A DNA stretch of 26,809 bases from Bacteroidaceae bacterium (lineage in GTDB: Bacteria; Bacteroidota; Bacteroidia; Bacteroidales; Bacteroidaceae). Where the stretch lies: NCBI GenBank assembly GCA_900768625.1, contig CAAGDO010000056.1, forward strand, positions 1 to 26,809. Direction: 5' to 3'. Under the pieces are notes generated by a model. The model made no database searches. It saw nothing but the letters and a program-made list of their open reading frames with translations, and had not been told where the DNA came from. Made by a program: the position numbers and the translations under genes. Each line of letters begins with the position of its first letter. The stretch's first letter is position 1. Shown piece after piece: positions 6,795-15,097 of the stretch.

Positions 6795-6883
6795 AAGTCT
6801 TTCTCCGCTTCCGCCTCTCCCCCACCCGATGCCCGCAAGGCAAGGGAACGAGACGGGGGGTTGACGATTGCTTCGATGGACTT
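6795..6883 (+). promoter_or_regulatory. Intercistronic hairpin region between nuoK and nuoL
   Basis: AAGTC (6795-6799) can pair with GACTT (6879-6883). Inside are CCC (6825-6827) and TGCC (6830-6833) with GGCA (6839-6842) and GGG (6844-6846) around a CGCAA loop. No terminator tail is seen. Confidence 0.4.
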
Positions 6884-6900
6884 AAAAACTGAATAGTTAA

Positions 6901-8805
6901 ATGGATTATACGATTCTTATTCTTTTGCTGCCATTCTTCTCGTTCCTCCTCCTTGGAGTGTTCGGAAAATGGTTCAGCCACAAGGCAGCCGGCCTGGTGG
7001 GTACAGCAGTCCTTGGAGTGGTGACCGTCCTGTCCTACTTCACGGCCTATGAGTACTTCTTCCAGACGGCCCGTACGGCAGAGGGCGTTCTCCCCGTCCT
7101 GACGCCTTACAACTTCACTTGGTTGCCTTTCCACATCAGCGGCCTGACGTTCGACATGGGTATCATGCTGGATCCCATCTCTGTCATGATGCTTATCGTC
7201 ATCTCAACCGTTTCGCTGATGGTGCACATCTATTCGTTCGGCTATATGCACGGCGAACGCGGCTTCCAGCGCTACTACGCTTTCCTCAGCCTCTTCTCCA
7301 TGTCGATGCTGGGCCTCGTGGTGGCCACAAACATCTTCCAGATGTACATGTTCTGGGAATTGGTGGGTGTGTCTTCCTACCTCCTCATCGGTTTCTACTA
7401 CACTTCCCCCGCCGCCATCGCCGCTTCAAAGAAGGCTTTCATCGTGACCCGATTCGCCGACCTCTTCTTCCTGATCGGTATCCTCATCTATGGCTACTAC
7501 TGCCATTCCTTCGGATTCGAATTCAGCCAGGCCGGTTTCGCTCAGGGTGCTGCTCTTCTGCCCGTAGCCTTGTTCCTGATGTTTGTGGGTGGTGCAGGTA
7601 AGAGTGCCATGTTCCCCCTCCACATCTGGCTCCCCGACGCCATGGAAGGTCCGACTCCAGTTTCGGCACTTATCCATGCGGCTACGATGGTCGTGGCCGG
7701 TGTGTTCCAGATTGCCCGTCTCTTCCCCTTGTGGATTGAGTATGCTCCCGAAACGCTCCACATCGTGGCTTGGATCGGTGCCTTCACCGCGTTCTATGCT
7801 GCTGCCGTGGCTTGCTGCCAGAGCGACATCAAGCGTGTGCTCGCCTTCTCCACGATTTCTCAGATTGCCTTCATGATGGTTGCCCTCGGCGTTTGCACCG
7901 AGTATCAGACCGGACATGAGCACGTGGGTTCACTGGGTTACATGGCTTCCATGTTCCACCTCTTCACCCACGCAATGTTCAAGGCGCTCCTCTTCCTCGC
8001 TGCCGGTTGTATCATCCATGCCGTACACAGCAATGAGATGTCGGCAATGGGCGGTCTGCGCAAATACATGCCGATCACGAACATCACGTTCTTCATTGCC
8101 TGTCTGGCCATTTCGGGTATTCCCCCGTTCTCCGGCTTCTTCTCCAAGGACGAAATCCTCACGGCTGCCTTTGCCTATATGCCCGCTATGGGCTGGATCA
8201 TGACGGCCATCGCTGCCATGACGGCGTTCTATATGTTCCGCCTCTACTTCGGCATCTTCTGGGGTACGGAGAACAAGGAACTCCACGCTGAGCACACGCC
8301 CCACGAGGCTCCGCTCTGCATGACTTTCCCCTTGATGTTCCTCGCTGCTGTCACTTGCGTGGCTGGTTTCATCCCCTTCGGCCATTTCGTGAGCGCCGAC
8401 GGTCAGCTCTATAACATCCATCTCGACTGGAACGTGGCTGGAACGAGCATCGTGATTGCTGTCGTTTCCATCCTCCTGGCCACTTATATGTATATGGGTG
8501 AACGTCAGCCTCAGGCAGATGCCTTGGCTGAGAAGTTCCAGAAGATTCATCGTTGGGCTTACAAGCGCTTCTACCTCGACGAGGTTTACCAGTATGTGAC
8601 TCACCGCATCATCTTCGCTCATATCTCGAAGCCCATCGCATGGTTCGACCGCCACATCGTGGACGGATTCTTCAATTTCCTTGCATGGGGCGCCAACGCC
8701 CTGAGCTTCCGCATCCGTGGTTTGCAGAACGGTTCCGTTCAGAACTACGCTTTTGTGTTCCTGCTCGGCACACTGATTCTGCTGGCCATCATGGCTTTCG
8801 CTTAA
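6901..8805 (+). CDS. nuoL: NADH-quinone oxidoreductase subunit L (NuoL)
   Basis: The distal antiporter-like proton pump of complex I, with the long lateral helix along the membrane arm. 634 aa, close to the E. coli length (613). Pump residues are in place: Glu153 in MFWELVGVSSY (E. coli Glu144), Lys234 in GGAGKSAMFPLHIWLPDAM (E. coli Lys229), and the His of LIHAATMVVAG. The C-terminal part after about residue 480 contains the amphipathic lateral helix and a final membrane anchor. The ATG at 6901 follows a 121-bp gap with a GC hairpin. No sign of truncation. Confidence 0.96.
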   Translation: MDYTILILLLPFFSFLLLGVFGKWFSHKAAGLVGTAVLGVVTVLSYFTAYEYFFQTARTAEGVLPVLTPYNFTWLPFHISGLTFDMGIMLDPISVMMLIVISTVSLMVHIYSFGYMHGERGFQRYYAFLSLFSMSMLGLVVATNIFQMYMFWELVGVSSYLLIGFYYTSPAAIAASKKAFIVTRFADLFFLIGILIYGYYCHSFGFEFSQAGFAQGAALLPVALFLMFVGGAGKSAMFPLHIWLPDAMEGPTPVSALIHAATMVVAGVFQIARLFPLWIEYAPETLHIVAWIGAFTAFYAAAVACCQSDIKRVLAFSTISQIAFMMVALGVCTEYQTGHEHVGSLGYMASMFHLFTHAMFKALLFLAAGCIIHAVHSNEMSAMGGLRKYMPITNITFFIACLAISGIPPFSGFFSKDEILTAAFAYMPAMGWIMTAIAAMTAFYMFRLYFGIFWGTENKELHAEHTPHEAPLCMTFPLMFLAAVTCVAGFIPFGHFVSADGQLYNIHLDWNVAGTSIVIAVVSILLATYMYMGERQPQADALAEKFQKIHRWAYKRFYLDEVYQYVTHRIIFAHISKPIAWFDRHIVDGFFNFLAWGANALSFRIRGLQNGSVQNYAFVFLLGTLILLAIMAFA

Positions 8806-8850
8806 TTCAAGGTTGAAAGTATGGATCTTCCGGCAACGGCTTCCCCTCGC

Positions 8851-8880
8851 CCTGACAACTCCGCTCAACGGCAGGTCAGG
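8851..8880 (+). promoter_or_regulatory. Intercistronic hairpin between nuoL and nuoM
   Basis: CCTGAC (8851-8856) pairs with GTCAGG (8875-8880) around an inner CCG-ctcaa-CGG (8861-8871). The 128-bp gap has no promoter box and no T-run. Confidence 0.45.
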
Positions 8881-8933
8881 CAAAGAGGCGCCCTGGCAGA
8901 AGGTCCGGCTCAAAAACAACAAAACAGACAACA

Positions 8934-10466
8934 ATGAATTTTCTATCATTATTCGTATTGATTCCGCTTGTCATGCTGCTCGGTCTGTGGCTGGCAAGAG
9001 ATGTGAAGGGCGTTCGTGCGGTGATGGTGACGGGTAGCTCGCTGCTGCTGATTCTCGCAGCTTGGCTGACGTTCACTTTCCTCGGCGACCGTGCTGCGGG
9101 AGCCACTGACGAAATGCTCTACACTGCATCTTTCAGCTGGTTTGAACCGCTCCACATCAAATATTCTGTGGGTGTCGACGGCATTTCCGTGGCCATGTTG
9201 CTGCTGTCGTCGGTCATCGTGTTCACCGGAACTTTCGCTTCCTGGAAACTCCAGCCCCTCACCAAGGAGTACTTCCTTTGGTTCACCCTCCTGAGCTTGG
9301 GTGTGTTCGGCTTCTTCATTTCGATTGACATGTTCGCCATGTTCATGTTCTACGAAATCGCCCTCATCCCGATGTATCTCCTCATCGGCGTATGGGGTAG
9401 CGGAAAGAAGGAATATGCGGCCATGAAGCTGACACTCATGTTGATGGGTGGTTCCGCTTTCCTCATGTGCGGTATCTTCGGTATCTTCTACGGTGCAGGT
9501 GGTAACACGATGAACATCGTCGAAATCGCCAACCACACGGGTGGTGCCCACGCCATTGCCCTCTCCCAGCAGTGCATCTGGTTCCCCCTGACGTTCATCG
9601 GCTTCGGTGTGCTCGGCGCTCTCTTCCCCTTCCACACTTGGTCTCCTGACGGTCATGCTTCAGCTCCTACGGCTGTGTCCATGCTCCACGCCGGTGTGCT
9701 TATGAAGCTCGGTGGCTACGGATGCTTCCGCATCGCCATGTATCTGATGCCTGAGGCTGCCAACGAGTTGGGGTGGATATTCCTCATCCTGACGGGTATC
9801 TCTGTCGTCTACGGTGCATTCAGCGCCTGCGTACAGACGGACCTCAAGTACATCAACGCCTACAGTTCTGTGTCACACTGCGGTCTCGTGCTCTTCGCCA
9901 TCCTGATGCTCAACACGACGTCTTGTACGGGTGCTGTGCTCCAGATGCTCAGCCACGGTCTGATGACGGCTCTCTTCTTTGCCCTCATCGGTATGATTTA
10001 CGGTCGTACCCACACCCGTGACATCCGTGAGCTCAACGGCTTGATGCGCATCATGCCCTTCCTCTCCGTTGGTTATATCATCGCCGGTCTCGCCAACCTC
10101 GGTCTCCCCGGCTTCTCAGGATTCATCGCTGAGATGACGATCTTCGTGGGTTCGTTCCAGAATGCCGACACGTTCCATCGTGTGCTCACCATCGCAGCTT
10201 GCTGCTCCATCGTGATCACGGCAGTCTACATCCTCCGTGTTGTGGGCAAGATACTCTACGGCACCTGCACCAACGAGCATCACCTCAAGCTCACCGACGC
10301 AACTTGGGACGAACGCTTCTCCGTGATTTGCCTCATCCTCGCAGTAGCTGGCCTCGGTCTTGCTCCGCTCTGGGTGAGCAACATGATCGAAGGCGGCGTG
10401 GCACCCATTGTCGACCACATCCACTCGGCAGCAGTCACCGTGTCATCATGCAATCCTTTCCTCTAA
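8934..10466 (+). CDS. nuoM: NADH-quinone oxidoreductase subunit M (NuoM), TM7 Lys replaced
   Basis: The middle antiporter-like pump of complex I. 510 aa (E. coli 509) with about 14 hydrophobic helices. Glu141 in MFYEIALIPMYLLIG corresponds to E. coli Glu144, and Lys258 in AGVLMKLGGYG to Lys265. At the place of the central pump lysine (E. coli Lys234, in AFAVKMP) the protein reads GFGVLGALFPFHTW, so Leu227 stands where Lys is expected. The distance to Lys258 (31 residues) is the same as between Lys234 and Lys265, so the alignment is firm without a gap. Otherwise the gene looks intact. Similar NuoM sequences may occur across Bacteroidota. It follows nuoL after a 128-bp gap. Confidence 0.94.
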   Translation: MNFLSLFVLIPLVMLLGLWLARDVKGVRAVMVTGSSLLLILAAWLTFTFLGDRAAGATDEMLYTASFSWFEPLHIKYSVGVDGISVAMLLLSSVIVFTGTFASWKLQPLTKEYFLWFTLLSLGVFGFFISIDMFAMFMFYEIALIPMYLLIGVWGSGKKEYAAMKLTLMLMGGSAFLMCGIFGIFYGAGGNTMNIVEIANHTGGAHAIALSQQCIWFPLTFIGFGVLGALFPFHTWSPDGHASAPTAVSMLHAGVLMKLGGYGCFRIAMYLMPEAANELGWIFLILTGISVVYGAFSACVQTDLKYINAYSSVSHCGLVLFAILMLNTTSCTGAVLQMLSHGLMTALFFALIGMIYGRTHTRDIRELNGLMRIMPFLSVGYIIAGLANLGLPGFSGFIAEMTIFVGSFQNADTFHRVLTIAACCSIVITAVYILRVVGKILYGTCTNEHHLKLTDATWDERFSVICLILAVAGLGLAPLWVSNMIEGGVAPIVDHIHSAAVTVSSCNPFL

Positions 10467-10489
10467 TCTCATTTTAAATAACGAATCAA

Positions 10490-11938
10490 ATGGATTATAC
10501 GCAATTTCTCTATATGCATGAGGAGCTTTCGTTGTTGGCAGTGATTCTCATCCTGTTCATCGCCGACCTCTTCATGTGTCCTGACAAGAAGAGCGGGAAT
10601 GGAATCTACAACACCGGTCTGCCCGTCTTGCTGCTTGCAGTCCACACCATCGCAAATCTCCTTCCCAGCTGCGGACTGACTGACCTTGAAGCCTTTGGCG
10701 GCATGTACGTGTACTCTCCCATGATGACCATCATGAAAAGTGTGCTCAACATCGGAACGATCATCGTGTTCCTCATGGCCCACAAATGGCTTTCACGCCC
10801 CGAGAACCTCGTGAAGCAGGGTGAATTCTATATGCTCACGCTCTTCACGCTCCTCGGTATGTACTTCATGATTTCCAGCGGCCACTTCCTGATGTTCTTC
10901 ATCGGTCTGGAATTGGCTTCTGTGCCTGTGACGGCTTTGGTGGCATTCGACAAGAACCGCCGCGAAAGTGCAGAAGCGGGTGCGAAGTTCATCCTCTTGG
11001 CGCTCTTCTCCAGCGCATTGCTCCTCTATGGTGTATCGCTCATCTACGGTGTGACCGGAACGCTCTATTTCAGCCAGATCGGTTCACTCCTCGATGGTTC
11101 GCTGCTCAGCATCTTCGGTCTCGTGCTCTTCATCACGGGTATGGGCTTCAAGATTTCTCTTGTTCCCTTCCACCTCTGGACGGCCGACACCTATGAGGGT
11201 GCTCCGACCAGCGTGACGGCCTACTTGAGCGTCATCTCCAAGGGTTCTGCAGCTTTCGTGCTCCTCACGGTGCTCATGAAGGCTTTCAGCCAGAGTGACC
11301 TCATGTACAGCTGGAACACCGGTATGTACTGGATCATCGTCGCTTCCATCACCATCGCCAACCTCTTCGCCATTCGCCAGAACAACCTCAAGCGATTCAT
11401 GGCTTTCTCTGCCATCTCGCAGGCCGGTTACCTCGTGTTGGCCATCATGGACGGAACGGCGCAGGGCATGACGGCCCTCGTCTTCTATCTCCTGGTCTAC
11501 ATGGTGTCGAATCTCGGTGCTTTCGCCGTGATGACGTCCATTGAAGAAAACACGGGCAAGATCAACATCAGCGACTACAACGGTCTTTATCAGTCAAACC
11601 CCAAGCTCGCGTTCCTCATGACGCTCTGCCTCTTCTCTTTGGCTGGTATTCCTCCCTTCGCCGGTTTCTTCTCGAAGTTCTTCGTGTTCATGGCAGCATT
11701 CAACGCTGGCTATCCTCTCCTGGTGTTCATCGCCTTGGCCAATACGGTTATCTCGCTCTACTACTACCTGCTGATCGTGAAGGCCATGTACATCAACGCC
11801 AATGAGAATCCGATTGCCACTTTCAAGAGTGATGCCTACACTCGCGTTGCCTTGGCCATCTGCCTCGCAGGTGTGATTGTCCTCGGTCTCGGTGGTGTGT
11901 TCTATAACTATATTGACGGCTTCAGCTTCGGTCTCTAA
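10490..11938 (+). CDS. nuoN: NADH-quinone oxidoreductase subunit N (NuoN)
   Basis: The third antiporter-like pump, nearest NuoK and NuoJ. 482 aa, the usual length. The key charged residues are present: Glu in FIGLELASVPV, Lys in GMGFKISLVPFHLW, and the TM8 Lys in SVISKGSAAF. These correspond to E. coli Glu133, Lys217 and Lys247. It is the last gene of the operon, 23 bp after nuoM, and a strong terminator follows at 11964-12000. Confidence 0.95.
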   Translation: MDYTQFLYMHEELSLLAVILILFIADLFMCPDKKSGNGIYNTGLPVLLLAVHTIANLLPSCGLTDLEAFGGMYVYSPMMTIMKSVLNIGTIIVFLMAHKWLSRPENLVKQGEFYMLTLFTLLGMYFMISSGHFLMFFIGLELASVPVTALVAFDKNRRESAEAGAKFILLALFSSALLLYGVSLIYGVTGTLYFSQIGSLLDGSLLSIFGLVLFITGMGFKISLVPFHLWTADTYEGAPTSVTAYLSVISKGSAAFVLLTVLMKAFSQSDLMYSWNTGMYWIIVASITIANLFAIRQNNLKRFMAFSAISQAGYLVLAIMDGTAQGMTALVFYLLVYMVSNLGAFAVMTSIEENTGKINISDYNGLYQSNPKLAFLMTLCLFSLAGIPPFAGFFSKFFVFMAAFNAGYPLLVFIALANTVISLYYYLLIVKAMYINANENPIATFKSDAYTRVALAICLAGVIVLGLGGVFYNYIDGFSFGL

Positions 11939-11963
11939 TCCACGCTCAAGCATCATATAAGTC

Positions 11964-12000
11964 AGCCCGCAAGCCCATATGTGGTTTGCGGGCTTTTTTT
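11964..12000 (+). terminator. Terminator of the nuo operon
   Basis: AGCCCGCAA (11964-11972) pairs perfectly with TTGCGGGCT (11986-11994) and is followed by T's to 12000. It lies 26 bp after the nuoN stop. Confidence 0.92.
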
Positions 12001-12024
12001 CATGTCGTACCATTCCGCTGGGTA

Positions 12025-12047
12025 TTTTCGCGCAAAATCGCGTAAAA
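12025..12047. promoter_or_regulatory. Inverted repeat upstream of the DUF4105 gene
   Basis: TTTTCGCG (12025-12032) faces CGCG-t-AAAA (12039-12047) with a one-base bulge. It lies about 50-70 bp upstream of the -7 box at 12094 and could be an operator. No regulator is known. Confidence 0.3.
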
Positions 12048-12093
12048 CGGACTAATGTTGGTTGCAGACGGACGGTATCTCCAATTTTATTGT

Positions 12094-12101
12094 TAACTTT
12101 G
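12094..12101 (+). promoter_or_regulatory. -7 box directly before the DUF4105 start
   Basis: TAACTTTG matches the Bacteroidota -7 consensus. The start of transcription would fall at about 12106-12109, and the ATG is at 12109, so the mRNA may be leaderless or nearly so. No good -33 element is seen at the right distance, which lowers confidence. Confidence 0.5.
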
Positions 12102-12108
12102 CCGCGCA

Positions 12109-13350
12109 ATGAAACGAATTATACAGCAAATCATCCTCATACTTGCCTTCTTCATGCCCTTCTCCTTGCAGATGAAGGCCGCAGGCGAAACGGCAGAAAA
12201 TGCCGACAGCATGGCTGTGAGCCCCGGTGCAGACTCCCTGCAGATCAGTCTGCTTACGTGCAGTCCGGGCAAACTCGTCTATGAACTCTATGGTCACTAT
12301 GCCATCCGTGTGCATGACATCACGCCTGGACGCTCTTCCGACTGGGTGTTCAACTATGGCATGTTCTCCTTCCGTCAGCCTCGTTTCATCTGGCGTTTCA
12401 TGCTCGGAGAGACGGACTATATGCTCGGCGTTTATCCTTATACGCTTTTCTACGAGGAATATACGCGGGAAGGACGCGGCATAGAGGAACAGCAATTGAA
12501 CCTCACTCCCGAGGAAAAACAGAAACTCGTGGATGCGCTCAGCGAAAACGTACGTCCTGAAAACGCAACCTACCGCTATAATTTCTTCTACGACAATTGC
12601 ACCACCCGTGCCCTCCGCATGGTGGAGCAGGCTGTTGACGGCACAATCGTCTGGCCCAAGGCTGACGATGGAAAGACGCTTCGCGACATTGTCCATGAGT
12701 TTTCTGCGGTCAGCCCTTGGAACAAGTTCGGCCAGGACCTCCTGCTTGGAGCCGAAGCGGACCGCCCGGCCGATAACCACATGCAGATGTTTGCACCGGT
12801 CTATGCGCATCGTTTCGCAGAAAAGGCGATGATCAAGGGACACGACGGCAGCGAACGCCATCTGGTCAAATCCGAATTCACGTTGCTGCCCGCCCAGCCC
12901 GTTGGTCTTGAAGGGGCGTTCCCCGTGACGCCAATATGGGTATTTGGCATACTTCTTGCATTGACCTTCGCCATCACTTTGGCTGAGGTGCGAAAAGGCA
13001 AATACTATTGGGGCTTCGATATGGTGCTCTTCCTTGCACAAGGCTTGGCAGGCTGCATCATCAGCTTCCTCTTCTTCTTCTCTCACCATCCTGCCGTGGG
13101 AAGCAACTGGCTCGTGGCGTTGTTCAATCCCCTGCCGCTGATCTTCTTCCCGTGGTTCATGAAGGCCGCTGTTGCCCACCGTAAAAGCTGGGGAATGGCC
13201 GTGCAGACTCCGATGCTCGCCGTGGCACTGATGGCCGGATGCCTCGGACTGCAGGTATACCCCGTCGAGGTGTATCTCATCATCTTCACGCTTCTCCTTC
13301 GCGTTTTTGCCCATGTGCGCATGGTCAAGGCCGCACAGAAGAAGGGCTGA
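12109..13350 (+). CDS. DUF4105 / Lnb-like membrane protein, probable lipoprotein N-acyltransferase
   Basis: 413 aa. A signal peptide or signal anchor (about 4-25) is followed by a periplasmic DUF4105 (Lnb N-terminal) domain at about 45-260, then five hydrophobic helices (about 281-405). In the domain, GHYAIRVHD (62-70, with His63) and FYDNCTTRA (160-168, with Cys164) are the clearest conserved blocks and could form a Cys-His acyl-transfer pair; this is inference. From memory, a Bacteroides member of this family (Lnb) has been reported to N-acylate lipoproteins, a job done by Lnt in Proteobacteria. The location before secA fits an envelope role. It probably shares a transcript with the next gene (62-bp gap). 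Confidence 0.8.
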   Translation: MKRIIQQIILILAFFMPFSLQMKAAGETAENADSMAVSPGADSLQISLLTCSPGKLVYELYGHYAIRVHDITPGRSSDWVFNYGMFSFRQPRFIWRFMLGETDYMLGVYPYTLFYEEYTREGRGIEEQQLNLTPEEKQKLVDALSENVRPENATYRYNFFYDNCTTRALRMVEQAVDGTIVWPKADDGKTLRDIVHEFSAVSPWNKFGQDLLLGAEADRPADNHMQMFAPVYAHRFAEKAMIKGHDGSERHLVKSEFTLLPAQPVGLEGAFPVTPIWVFGILLALTFAITLAEVRKGKYYWGFDMVLFLAQGLAGCIISFLFFFSHHPAVGSNWLVALFNPLPLIFFPWFMKAAVAHRKSWGMAVQTPMLAVALMAGCLGLQVYPVEVYLIIFTLLLRVFAHVRMVKAAQKKG

Positions 13351-13412
13351 AGCTCTCCCTTGTTTGAAGATTTCCCCCAAACGAAACCCTATATTTATAT
13401 TCCATCTCTGAT

Positions 13413-15026
13413 ATGAAATCATCCCCCCATCACGCATCCGTCGTCAGGTTGCCTTTGCTCATGTCGTTGCTCACCGCAATGACCGTGCTCTCGGCTCCTG
13501 AAGCTTCCGCTGCTGCAGCGGCGGGCGGAGTGCCCCGCGTGGTGGTCAGCATACTTGTCGACCAACTCAGAAGCGACTATATGAATGCCTTCATGCCTCT
13601 CTATGGGCAGGAAGGCTTTGTGCGTTTGCTGCAAGAGGGACGTGTTTGCCAACATGCTGAATATCCCCATTTCCGTCCGGACCGCGCTTCGGCAGCCGCC
13701 ACGCTGGCCACGGGAACGACACCCTATAACCATGGCGTCGTGGGACTCAAATGGCTGGACCGCGAAACGCTTCGTCCGGTGTTCTGCGTGGACGACACGC
13801 ACTACGCTGGAATCCAGACAAAGGATGCTTCCGCCCCCACTTATCTGGGTGTGTCAACTTTCGGTGACGAACTGAAGGTGGCAACGGAAGGCAAGGCTTT
13901 GGTCTATTCCATTTCGCCCTATCGCGATGCCGCAGTGCTCTCCGCCGGCCATGCCGCTGACGGGGCCGTATGGATTGACGACCACACGGGACAATGGTGC
14001 ACGACTTCCTACTATGGTGCAGCGCTCCCCACATGGGCCGCCGTGCTGAACTCCAATCCCCTGTCGGAACGCCTCGCCACACTGACGTGGAAACCGTCAA
14101 ACGACTTGGTGGGCAATTTCAGCTACTTCCTTTCGGGAGGAATGAAGAAGCCCTTCGCTCATAAATTCAACAAGGGTGACCGCCGTTTTGCTTCGTTCAA
14201 AACGAGCGGACTGGTCAATGCGGAAGTGGCAGCCGCCGTGGACCGCTGCATGAACGGCACCATGATGGGAGCCGACGATGTGACGGACTATCTGGCCGTG
14301 ACGCTCTACGCCGGCAACATCGACCATCGCACGGTCTCCGAAGCCCCCATGGAACTTCAGGACACCTATGTGAGACTCGACGGGGCCTTGGCAGAACTGA
14401 TCAAAAGCGTCGAACGCAAGGTGGGACGCGGCAGAGCACTCTTCGTGCTGACCTCAACGGGATATGCCGACGAGGAAACGGCTGACCTCACCAAATACCG
14501 TATACCGACGGGCACCTTCGACGTGGAACGCGCGGCGGGATTGCTCAATATGTATCTTGTGGCCGTCTATGGCCAGGGACAATGGGTCGAAGCGACCTTT
14601 GGCAAGCAGATTTTCCTGAACCATAAGCTCGTGGAGCAGAAGCAGGTGAATCTGGCGGAAATGCTCGAACGCACGCAGGACTTCCTGTTGCAGCTCTCGG
14701 GCGTGAAGGATGTCTACACTTCCTCGCGATTGATGCAGGGAGCATGGACACCGGGCATCAGCCGGATGCGCGGCGGATATAATCCGCGCTATTCGGGAGA
14801 TGTGCTGATCGAAGTGGCACCGGGCTGGCACTTTGTCAACCCCTCCATGCACGAGGACCAGCTGTCCCGCGAATCCTACATTCCATTCCCCATCATCTTC
14901 ATGGGCACGGGGATAGACGCTGGAGCGGTTGACAAACCGATCTCCATCGACTATGTGGCCCCGACGCTCTCGAAGGCCGTGAGGATCAGGGCTCCGAATG
15001 GTTGCGACCGTTCACCGCTTTGGTGA
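13413..15026 (+). CDS. Exported alkaline-phosphatase-fold protein, probably catalytically inactive
   Basis: 537 aa with a signal peptide (about 12-33, Ala-rich cleavage region). The fold is that of type I phosphodiesterases and PafA-like phosphatases: VSILVDQLRSDY (45-56, with Asp50), LATGTTPYNHGVVG (98-111), DTYVRLDG and a C-terminal SIDYVAPTLSK block. Compared from memory with PafA, only the first metal-binding Asp (Asp50) and one His (His305) remain. The Thr nucleophile position falls in PDRAS (89-93), the Asp before His305 is replaced (YAGNIDH), the Asp-His metal pair reads Thr-Gly (TSTGYAD, 347-353), and the last His is Tyr489 (SYIPFP). Reading frame and length are intact, so this is likely a kept pseudoenzyme rather than a decaying gene. 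Confidence 0.75.
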   Translation: MKSSPHHASVVRLPLLMSLLTAMTVLSAPEASAAAAAGGVPRVVVSILVDQLRSDYMNAFMPLYGQEGFVRLLQEGRVCQHAEYPHFRPDRASAAATLATGTTPYNHGVVGLKWLDRETLRPVFCVDDTHYAGIQTKDASAPTYLGVSTFGDELKVATEGKALVYSISPYRDAAVLSAGHAADGAVWIDDHTGQWCTTSYYGAALPTWAAVLNSNPLSERLATLTWKPSNDLVGNFSYFLSGGMKKPFAHKFNKGDRRFASFKTSGLVNAEVAAAVDRCMNGTMMGADDVTDYLAVTLYAGNIDHRTVSEAPMELQDTYVRLDGALAELIKSVERKVGRGRALFVLTSTGYADEETADLTKYRIPTGTFDVERAAGLLNMYLVAVYGQGQWVEATFGKQIFLNHKLVEQKQVNLAEMLERTQDFLLQLSGVKDVYTSSRLMQGAWTPGISRMRGGYNPRYSGDVLIEVAPGWHFVNPSMHEDQLSRESYIPFPIIFMGTGIDAGAVDKPISIDYVAPTLSKAVRIRAPNGCDRSPLW

Positions 15027-15097
15027 TTGGCGAAGAACGCCCCATTTTCGAAATAATCCCTTTTCCCCACCAACATCTGAAAAAAACAATACAAACA

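Noticed and set aside
7930..8949. 339-aa open frame on the - strand opposite nuoL
   Set aside because: Shadow of nuoL codon bias; His/Glu-rich with no domain.
13363..13397. Possible promoter before the phosphatase-fold gene (TTTG ... TATATTTA)
   Set aside because: The spacer is 23 nt and the -7 box lacks the final G; too far from consensus to list.
12052..13437. 461-aa open frame on the - strand opposite the DUF4105 gene
   Set aside because: Same mirror effect of codon bias; the + strand gene has a signal sequence, domain motifs and membrane helices.
15002..15097. N-terminal extension of SecA by 32 residues
   Set aside because: It would overlap the preceding gene by 25 bp and has no family similarity; the SecA N-terminus begins at MDINKFL, 15098.
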